From an uncultured Clostridia bacterium (GTDB lineage Bacteria; Bacillota; Clostridia; Oscillospirales; Ruminococcaceae), in contig CANQLR010000009.1 of NCBI GenBank assembly GCA_947624745.1, forward strand, positions 1-64,000: a stretch of 64,000 nucleotides of DNA. Direction: 5' to 3'. The notes under the pieces are model-generated. The model worked only from the letters and a program-made list of their open reading frames with translations. It was not told the origin of the DNA and searched no databases. Below, in pieces: positions 56,749 through 64,000 of the stretch (its first letter is position 1; each line of letters opens with the position of its first letter). A program made the position numbers and the translations under genes.

Positions 56749-57823
56749 TCAGATCACCGTCCTTGCCGAGTCTGTAAATCTCCCCGAATCTCATATCAGC
56801 CGGCTCATACGGCATCACCGATACCTTAAGCCCGCGCGATCTGAGCTTTTCCGCCGCGCTTAAAATGTCGGCGGGCTTCGCCTCCTCGGGGTAGACGAGC
56901 AGCGCATCGAAGTCAAACTCGCCCGAGCTTATTATCAGCGGCTCCAAAAGGTCGAGATACATCGCGAACCCTATCGCTCTGCCCCGCTTCTGGAGCTTTG
57001 TCATCAGCTGGTCGTACTGCCCGCCGCTTAAAACGCTCTGCGGCACTCCGCTTAAATACCCCCGGAAAATTATCCCGGAGTAGTAGCTGATGTCCCCGAC
57101 GGTCGAGAAGTCCACCCGGACCTTCGAGCCGAATTTTCTCCCCAAAATTTCGCAGGTGTCGCAGAAAAGCTGCAGCCTCTCCCACGAGACATACCCGCCG
57201 AGAATATCCTGAAGCTGCTTCGGAGCCTCCGCCGCCGGGCAGTCGAGACGTGAAAGCTGCAAGATCCTTGCCTTAACGTCCTCCGAAACGCCGTTTTGCT
57301 CCAAGATATTTTCAATCTCGCCAAAGTTTTTCCCGCCGAAGAGCTCAATCACCCGCGCCTTTTCGGGATCGTCAAGAGGCGAGAGCGCCTCCGAAAGTAT
57401 ACCGAGGTGGCTGATGTCCAGCTCATACCTCGGGCCGATGAGGCCGAGGGTCTGCGCCGCCATCGAAAGCACCTCGCAGACGGCGTACTCGTCGACGTCG
57501 CCGAGGCACTCGACCCCGGCCTGCTCTATCTCGCGGAAGCCGTGGCCGCCGTCGCGGTAGACGCTTTCGTGATAGTAAAGCTTCTCGACGCCCTCGGTCT
57601 GCCGAAAATTCTTGATTATCGACAGGGTGACGTCCGGCTTCAGCGCCAAAAGCTTGCCGTCGGTGTCTGTAAAGGTCAGAACCTTTTCGGACATGAGAAA
57701 ATTCTTGTTCCCGGCGTAGAGGTCGTATTCCTCAAACTTTGACATTTTGTAACGGCGGTATCCCGAGCTCTCGAAAAATCCGCGGAGCGCCGCCCTAAGC
57801 TCGGGCTGTGACAAAAGGCTCAA
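56741..57823 (-). CDS. hisZ: ATP phosphoribosyltransferase regulatory subunit
   Basis: HisRS-like LTFTDTDGKLLALKPDVTLSIIKNF, HGFREIEQAGVECLG, YYSGIIFRGYLSGVPQSVLSGGQYDQLM; adjacent to short-form hisG. Confidence 0.93.
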   Translation of the reverse strand: MSLLSQPELRAALRGFFESSGYRRYKMSKFEEYDLYAGNKNFLMSEKVLTFTDTDGKLLALKPDVTLSIIKNFRQTEGVEKLYYHESVYRDGGHGFREIEQAGVECLGDVDEYAVCEVLSMAAQTLGLIGPRYELDISHLGILSEALSPLDDPEKARVIELFGGKNFGEIENILEQNGVSEDVKARILQLSRLDCPAAEAPKQLQDILGGYVSWERLQLFCDTCEILGRKFGSKVRVDFSTVGDISYYSGIIFRGYLSGVPQSVLSGGQYDQLMTKLQKRGRAIGFAMYLDLLEPLIISSGEFDFDALLVYPEEAKPADILSAAEKLRSRGLKVSVMPYEPADMRFGEIYRLGKDGDLIG

Positions 57824-58071
57824 AATAATTAACCTGCTTTCATGTTTTAGTATTGCGATTTAAAAGTTTAAACCGTAAAAGCTTTATTATCGGGCTTTTG
57901 CGGGTGTCTGACGCTGTCAAGTTTATCATAGTAGTACGCTAAAGTCAAGCCCTTACGGGAAAGTTTGTAGCTTTTCACAACATTTCTGTCCCTATCGGCT
58001 TTACTGCGCATATTTTTGACATATTCTTCTGTATGCCTTGCGGGAGGAACGCCGTCCCTCCCGCGTGAAAA

Positions 58072-61000
58072 TTATTTAAAATACTCGACCGCCGAGCGGA
58101 ACATACCTATGTCGTAGTTCCCGGGGACGTTCTTGTAAAGGTCGGGCGCGTATCTCTCCGAGTGCCCCATCTTGCCGAAAACTCTGCCGTCCGGCGAGGT
58201 AATTCCCTCCACCGCGCAGACCGAATCGTTCGGGTTGAAGCGAATGTCGGAGGCCGGTTTACCGTCAAGGTCGACATACTGGGTCGCGACCTGCCCGTTT
58301 TCGATGAGCTTTTTAAGCAGCTGATCCGAGCAGAGGAACCGTCCCTCGCCATGCGAGATCGGCACGTTTATGATGTCGCCGAGCTCCACGTTTTTAAGCC
58401 ACGGGGACTTGTTCGACACTATCTTTGTCCGCACTATCCTCGACTGGTGGCGGGAGATGGTGTTGTAGCTAAGCGTCGGGAAGTCGGGGTCCGAATCAAG
58501 TATCTCGCCGAACGGGACGAGCCCGAGCTTTATAAGCGCCTGGAAGCCGTTGCAAATTCCGCACATCAGTCCGTCGCGGTTTTTAAGGAGCTCGGTAACG
58601 CCGTCCTTTATCTTTTGGTTTCTGAAGAACGCGCAGATAAACTTTGCAGAGCCGTCCGGCTCGTCTCCTCCCGAAAATCCTCCGGGAATAAACACCATCT
58701 GGGCGTTCTTAAGAGCCTCGGCGAACCTGTCAACGCTCGCCGAAATTCCCGCGGCGGTGAGGTTCTGAATGACGATTATCTCCGGCTCGGCGCCCGCGTC
58801 GCGCATCGCCTTTGCGCTGTCGTATTCGCAGTTGGTGCCGGGGAACGCGGGTATCAGAACCCTCGGCTTCGTCGCTTTTATAGCGGGAGATGAGGTGTTT
58901 CTGCCGTCATATGCGATGTTTTCGAGCTTCCCTCCGCCCTGTTTAATGTTGCAGCTGTAAACGCCCTCGAGCTTGTTTTCGTAAATGTCAATAAGCTCGT
59001 TAAGCTTTACAGTCTCTCCGCCGAAGCTTATCTCCGCCTCGGGTACAGTCTCGCCGATGACGGTCAGCCCCTCCTTGTCGAAGCAGTTTCCGCAGCTCCC
59101 GCAGGACATTTCGAGCACGAACGAGCCGCACCTGAACTCAAAGAGCCGCTTAAGGGTCATTTCGTCGTTGAACTTAAACCCGATGCCGTTTCCGATAGCC
59201 ATCTTGAGCACCGCCTCGGCAACGCCGCCCATGCAGGGCGTATATGCGGAAATTATCTTCCCCTCGCGTATAAGCCGCGAGATGCGCTCATAAATCGACA
59301 GCAGCGAAGCCGTGACCGGCAGGCCGTTTTCGTCGTATTCCGGCTCGATATACATGACCTTGTGGTAAGGCTCCTTGAACTCGGGCGATATGACGTCCGA
59401 GGTCTTTCCGGTGGTGACGGCGAAGCTCACGAGCGTTGGCGGAACGTCGAGGTCCTCAAAGCTTCCGCTCATCGAATCCTTTCCGCCGATCGCGCCAATG
59501 CCGAGGTCGAGCTGTGCCCTGAACGCTCCCAAAAGCGCCGCTAATGGCTTGCCCCAGCGCTTCGGGTCGCGCCCCGGGTGCTCGAAATACTCTTGGAACG
59601 TCAGATAAACGTCCTCAAACGAAGCGCCTGTCGCAATAAGCTTCGATACCGACTCGACCACCGCGCTGTATGCGCCGTGATAGGGGCTTGCCTCGGTGAG
59701 ATAGGGGTTGTATCCCCAAGACATGAACGAGCAGTCGTCGGTGTGCTTTTTCTCGACCGAAATCTTGTGCACCATCGCCTGAATCGGGGTGAGCTGGTAT
59801 TTCCCGCCGAACGGCATGAGAACGGTGCCCGCGCCGATGGAGGAGTCAAACCTCTCGGAAAGCCCTCTTTTCGAGCAGATGTTCAGGTCTCCCGCCATCG
59901 CCTTAACGTTTTCCGCAAACCCGCCCGAGATCGGCTGCTCATAGGCCTTGGAGGCGGCAGGGGAGACGGTTATATGCTTGTCCGCGCCGTTCGAGTTTAA
60001 AAATTCGCGGCTTATGTCGACAATTTTTTTGCCGTTCCACTTCATGACGAGCCTCGGCTCTTTTGTGACCACGGCTACCGGGCAGGCCTGCAAATTCTCC
60101 TTCGCGGCGAGCTCCAAGAACCTCTTTACGTCCTTCGGCTCGACCACGACCGCCATTCTCTCCTGCGATTCTGATATCGCGAGCTCGGTCCCGTCGAGGC
60201 CCTCGTATTTTTTCGGTACCGCGTTGAGATCAATTTCCAGCCCGTCGGCAAGCTCGCCGATAGCTACCGAAACGCCGCCCGCGCCGAAGTCGTTGCAGCG
60301 CTTGATTAGCCTTGAAGCCTCGGGGTCTCTGAACATTCTCTGGAGCTTTCTCTCTTCGGGAGCGTTGCCCTTCTGGACCTCCGCTCCGCAGGTCTCGACC
60401 GAGTGGGCGTTATGCGCCTTCGACGAGCCGGTCGCTCCGCCGATCCCGTCCCGCCCTGTCGAGCCGCCGAGAAGGATAACAACGTCTCCCTCCTCCGGCA
60501 CCTCACGCCTGACGTTTTCCTGCGGTGTCGCGGCAATCACAGCGCCGATTTCAAGCCTTTTCGCGGCGTATCCGGGGTGGTAAAGCTCGTCCACAATGCC
60601 CGTCGCGAGGCCGATCTGGTTGCCGTATGAAGAATACCCCGCCGCTGCGGTGGTGACGAGCTTTCTCTGCGGAAGCTTGCCGGGGATTGTCTCCGAAACG
60701 GGGACGGTCGGGTCGGCGGCGCCGGTCACGCGCATAGCGGCATAAACGTAAGCCCTGCCCGAGAGCGGGTCTCTTATCGCCCCGCCGATGCAGGTCGCCG
60801 CTCCGCCGAACGGCTCGATCTCTGTCGGGTGGTTGTGGGTCTCGTTTTTAAAGAGAAGCAGCCACGGCTCCTTCTTGCCGTCCGCGTCTATCTCGATCTT
60901 CACGGTGCAGGCGTTTATCTCCTCCGACTCGTCAAGCTTCGGGAGCTTTCCCTCTTTCTTGAGATACTTTACCGCCACCGTCGCGAGGTCCATAAGGCAT

Positions 61001-61782
61001 ATCGGCTTCTTGTCGCCGATCCTGCGCCTCACCTCGAGGTACTCGTCGTAGGTTTTTTGCAGCAGCTCGTCCTCGAACTTCACCCCGTCGATGACCGTTA
61101 AAAACGTCGTGTGGCGGCAGTGATCCGACCAGTATGTGTCGATCATTCTTATCTCGGTGACGGTCGGGTCGCGCTTCTCCGATTTGAAGTAATTCTGACA
61201 GAACTCGATGTCGTCCGCGTCCATTGCAAGCCCATAGTCCGAAACGAACTGCTCGAGCCCCGCCCTGTCCAATTTTGTGAAGCCGTCGAGGGTCTTTACC
61301 TCTGTCGGGATAACATATTCGAGCTTAAGCGTTTTCGGCAGCTCGAGCGAAGCCTCCCTCGCCTCGACCGGGTTGATGACGTATTTTTTTATCTCCGCGA
61401 TGTCCTGCTCGTTCAGATTTCCGTAGAGGCAGTATACCTTCGCCGAGCGTATCAGCGGGCGCTCCCCCTGCGAGATTATCTGAATGCACTGCGCTGCCGA
61501 ATCCGCCCTTTGGTCGAACTGTCCGGGAAGGTATTCCACCGCGAACACATACGCCCCCTCGGCGCTCAGAGAATCGCTCGCGATGTCGAGCTGCGGCTCG
61601 GAAAATACATTTCTCACCGAATACTCAAACAGCTCCTTCGAGATGTTTTCTGCGTCGTATCGGTTAAGAATTCGCACCCCTTCGAGCCCGTCTATCATCA
61701 GAAGATTCTTAAGATCGTTAAGAAGCGCCTTGGCCTCGTGGGCAAGCTCCGGCTTTTTTTCAACAAATACACGGTAAACCAT
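58072..61782 (-). CDS. purL: Phosphoribosylformylglycinamidine synthase, single-chain (synthetase + glutaminase)
   Basis: DTYWSDHCRHTTFLT, FKNETHNHPTEIEPFGGAATCIGGAIRDPLSGRAYVYAAMRVTG, GGKDSMSGSF, C-terminal VLIPAFPGTNCEYDSAKAMRDAGAE...MCGICNGFQALIKLGLVP...ISHGEGRF. Confidence 0.97.
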   Translation of the reverse strand: MVYRVFVEKKPELAHEAKALLNDLKNLLMIDGLEGVRILNRYDAENISKELFEYSVRNVFSEPQLDIASDSLSAEGAYVFAVEYLPGQFDQRADSAAQCIQIISQGERPLIRSAKVYCLYGNLNEQDIAEIKKYVINPVEAREASLELPKTLKLEYVIPTEVKTLDGFTKLDRAGLEQFVSDYGLAMDADDIEFCQNYFKSEKRDPTVTEIRMIDTYWSDHCRHTTFLTVIDGVKFEDELLQKTYDEYLEVRRRIGDKKPICLMDLATVAVKYLKKEGKLPKLDESEEINACTVKIEIDADGKKEPWLLLFKNETHNHPTEIEPFGGAATCIGGAIRDPLSGRAYVYAAMRVTGAADPTVPVSETIPGKLPQRKLVTTAAAGYSSYGNQIGLATGIVDELYHPGYAAKRLEIGAVIAATPQENVRREVPEEGDVVILLGGSTGRDGIGGATGSSKAHNAHSVETCGAEVQKGNAPEERKLQRMFRDPEASRLIKRCNDFGAGGVSVAIGELADGLEIDLNAVPKKYEGLDGTELAISESQERMAVVVEPKDVKRFLELAAKENLQACPVAVVTKEPRLVMKWNGKKIVDISREFLNSNGADKHITVSPAASKAYEQPISGGFAENVKAMAGDLNICSKRGLSERFDSSIGAGTVLMPFGGKYQLTPIQAMVHKISVEKKHTDDCSFMSWGYNPYLTEASPYHGAYSAVVESVSKLIATGASFEDVYLTFQEYFEHPGRDPKRWGKPLAALLGAFRAQLDLGIGAIGGKDSMSGSFEDLDVPPTLVSFAVTTGKTSDVISPEFKEPYHKVMYIEPEYDENGLPVTASLLSIYERISRLIREGKIISAYTPCMGGVAEAVLKMAIGNGIGFKFNDEMTLKRLFEFRCGSFVLEMSCGSCGNCFDKEGLTVIGETVPEAEISFGGETVKLNELIDIYENKLEGVYSCNIKQGGGKLENIAYDGRNTSSPAIKATKPRVLIPAFPGTNCEYDSAKAMRDAGAEPEIIVIQNLTAAGISASVDRFAEALKNAQMVFIPGGFSGGDEPDGSAKFICAFFRNQKIKDGVTELLKNRDGLMCGICNGFQALIKLGLVPFGEILDSDPDFPTLSYNTISRHQSRIVRTKIVSNKSPWLKNVELGDIINVPISHGEGRFLCSDQLLKKLIENGQVATQYVDLDGKPASDIRFNPNDSVCAVEGITSPDGRVFGKMGHSERYAPDLYKNVPGNYDIGMFRSAVEYFK

Positions 61783-61783
61783 T

Positions 61784-63055
61784 TTATCTCTCCTTAAGCG
61801 CCGAAAGCGCCTTTTTTCCTATGTCGCGGCGATAGTAAGCGTTCCCAAAGCCGATCCTTCCGACCTTTTCATACGCCGCCTTCACCGCCTCGGGAAGACT
61901 TTCCCCCCTGCCGACAACTCCGAGGACTCTTCCGCCGCTCGTCAGAAGCTTTTCGTCCTCAAGCTTCGCCCCCGCGACGTAAACGCTGTCCTTAAGATCA
62001 TCCGGAATAGTTATCTCGAACCCCTTTTCGTACTTTTCGGGGTATCCGTCCGAGGCCATGATAACGCAGCACGCCGCGCCGTCCGAAAACTCGACCGGAA
62101 CGTCCTTCAATCTGCCGTTTGTGGTCGCGAGCATGATGTCCAAAAGATCCGACTTTAAAAGCGGCAGCACCACCTGCGTCTCCGGGTCGCCGAAGCGGCA
62201 GTTATACTCGACCACCTTCGGCCCCTCGGGAGTTATCATCAGCCCGAAGTACAGGCAGCCTTTAAACGGCCTTCCCTCGGCCTTCATCGCCTTTACCGTC
62301 GGGAGGATTATCCTTTCGAGCGCCTCTTTTTCGACCTCTTTTGTGTAATAGGGCGAGGGCGCGACCGTTCCCATTCCGCCGGTGTTCAGGCCCTCGTCGT
62401 TGTCGTGAGCCCTCTTGTGGTCGGTAGATGACACCATCGGCACCACCGTCTCGCCGTCGGTGAAGGAAAGCACCGTCACCTCGGGGCCTGTCATGAACTC
62501 CTCGACGACGATCTTATCGCCACTCGCGCCGAACTTTTTGTCCTCCATTATCTCCTTTACCGCGCTTACGGCTTCCTCCCGGCTCATGCACACCAACGCG
62601 CCTTTTCCGAGCGCCGGGCCGTCCGCCTTGACGACGGTCGGAATTTTGCAGCTCTTAACGTATTCAAGCGCCCTGTCCGCGTCCTCAAAGACCTCGTATT
62701 CCGCGGTCGGAATGCCGTGCTTTTTCATGAAATTCTTTGAAAACACCTTCGAGCCCTCGATAATAGCGGCCTTTTTGTCCGGACCGAAGCAGGGAACTCC
62801 GATCTTATTCAGCTCGTCCACGCAGCCCATCACGAGCGGGTCGTCCTGCGCCACTACGGCATAGTCTATCCCGGTTTTTTTCGCAAAATCCACTATCGCG
62901 GGAATGTCGGTCGAGCCGATCGGCACGCACTCCGCGTCCGCGGCTATCCCCCCGTTTCCGGGAAGGCAGTATATCCTTTCAACGGCGGGGTTTTCCTTAA
63001 GCTTTTTAATTATAGCGTGCTCGCGTCCGCCGCCGCCTACAACCATGATCGTCAT
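61784..63055 (-). CDS. purD: Phosphoribosylamine--glycine ligase
   Basis: MTIMVVGGGGREHAIIKKL, VKADGPALGKGALVC, STDHKRAHDNDEGLNTGGMGTVAPSP, EYNCRFGDPETQVVLPLL. Confidence 0.97.
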   Translation of the reverse strand: MTIMVVGGGGREHAIIKKLKENPAVERIYCLPGNGGIAADAECVPIGSTDIPAIVDFAKKTGIDYAVVAQDDPLVMGCVDELNKIGVPCFGPDKKAAIIEGSKVFSKNFMKKHGIPTAEYEVFEDADRALEYVKSCKIPTVVKADGPALGKGALVCMSREEAVSAVKEIMEDKKFGASGDKIVVEEFMTGPEVTVLSFTDGETVVPMVSSTDHKRAHDNDEGLNTGGMGTVAPSPYYTKEVEKEALERIILPTVKAMKAEGRPFKGCLYFGLMITPEGPKVVEYNCRFGDPETQVVLPLLKSDLLDIMLATTNGRLKDVPVEFSDGAACCVIMASDGYPEKYEKGFEITIPDDLKDSVYVAGAKLEDEKLLTSGGRVLGVVGRGESLPEAVKAAYEKVGRIGFGNAYYRRDIGKKALSALKER

Positions 63056-63070
63056 ATCATCAAGTCCTTT

Positions 63071-64000
63071 TTAATAGCAGTCGTTATAGATCGGGAATTT
63101 CGAGCAAAGCTCCAGCACCTCGGCGCAGACCCTGTCCTTATTTCCCTCGAAGTCGGTCACGATGTCGTGGAGCCAGCGGGCGATCTTCACCATCTCGTCC
63201 TCCCTGAACCCGCGCGATGTGACGGCAGGGGTGCCTATCCTTATGCCGCTCGTGATGAACGGGCTCTGCGGGTCGTTCGGCACGGCGTTCTTGTTCGCAG
63301 TGATGTGCACCTCGTCAAGGTTGTGCTCAAGCTCCTTGCCGGTTACCCCGAAGTTCTGAAGATCAATGAGCATCAGGTGATTGTCGGTCCCTCCCGAAAC
63401 AAGGTTGAACCCGAGCTTCATGAGCTCCTCCGCGAGCTTCGCGGCGTTTTTCTTGATCTGCGCCTGATAGACCTTGAACTCGGGCGAGAGCGCCTCCTTG
63501 AAGGACACCGCCTTCGCCGCGATTATGTGCATCAGCGGCCCTCCCTGGATTCCGGGGAAGATAGCCTTGTCTATCGCCTTTGCGTACTCCTCCTTGCAAA
63601 GTATCATGCCGCCCCTCGGGCCTCTTAAGGTCTTGTGGGTGGTGGTGGTGACGACGTCCGCATACGGCACCGGGTTCGGGTGGAGCCCCGCGGCGACAAG
63701 CCCCGCGATGTGCGCCATGTCCACCATGAGATACGCCCCGACCTTTTTGGCTATCTGCGAAAATCTCTCGAAATCTATCTCTCTCGGATACGCAGACGCG
63801 CCCGCCAGAATAAGCTTCGGCTTGTTTTCTACAGCGAGCCTTTCGACCTCGTCGTAATCTATCCTTCCCGTCTCGGCCGAAACGCCGTAGGGGACTATCT
63901 TAAAGTATTTTCCCGAGATATTTACGGGAGACCCGTGCGAGAGGTGCCCGCCGTGCGCGAGTGACATCGAAAGCACGGTATCGCCCGGCTGCAAAAGTGC
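63071..64000 (-). CDS. glyA: Serine hydroxymethyltransferase (5' part lies beyond the window)
   Basis: [62 protein letters not shown]; frame open to the window edge. Confidence 0.97.
   Translation of the reverse strand, partial: ALLQPGDTVLSMSLAHGGHLSHGSPVNISGKYFKIVPYGVSAETGRIDYDEVERLAVENKPKLILAGASAYPREIDFERFSQIAKKVGAYLMVDMAHIAGLVAAGLHPNPVPYADVVTTTTHKTLRGPRGGMILCKEEYAKAIDKAIFPGIQGGPLMHIIAAKAVSFKEALSPEFKVYQAQIKKNAAKLAEELMKLGFNLVSGGTDNHLMLIDLQNFGVTGKELEHNLDEVHITANKNAVPNDPQSPFITSGIRIGTPAVTSRGFREDEMVKIARWLHDIVTDFEGNKDRVCAEVLELCSKFPIYNDCY

Noticed and set aside
58039-58064. Hairpin gcgggagg-aacgccgtc-cctcccgc as terminator for purL
   Set aside because: Strong stem downstream of the purL stop, but no T-tract follows on the minus strand; left unassigned rather than called a terminator.
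57824-58071. His-specific T-box riboswitch upstream of hisZ
   Set aside because: No AGGGTGGNACCGCG-like antiterminator motif or terminator pair recognised in either strand; needs a covariance search to be sure.

Overview
This 64 kb window looks like a chromosomal segment of an anaerobic Firmicute, probably a Clostridia/Oscillospiraceae-type gut or rumen bacterium (inferred from gene content only). Backbone genes: tRNA-Ser; RR-HK-VanY operon; rnhA-nifS-nifU; glycolytic pgk-tpiA-gpmI; tRNA-Gly/tRNA-Cys; proC; a complete hisZGDCBHAF-IE-hisK operon; glyA-purD-purL (glyA cut by the window end). Accessory blocks: (i) a decayed island at ~18.4-21.5 kb with a truncated, frameshifted large serine recombinase and other gene fragments; (ii) a second RR-HK pair followed by glycosyltransferase, phosphodiester glycosidase, VTC-type polymerase, DUF4956 and a carbohydrate-binding-domain protein (22.3-30.1 kb); (iii) a secreted GH5 gene followed by five tandem single-gene units for small surface proteins. 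These have a shared signal peptide, a near-identical Ala/Pro/Glu linker plus PSTG-hydrophobic-SKKH tail, and different ectodomains; (iv) a GH3-GH43-AlkD-like-AKR-GH95 cluster. Main candidates for something undescribed are the five-gene mosaic surface array, the hairpin-dense 1 kb convergent intergenic region at 4.79-5.82 kb, and paired GTTAGC-N4-GCTAAC operators at ~30.7 kb. All family calls come from reading motifs by eye; no database search was run.
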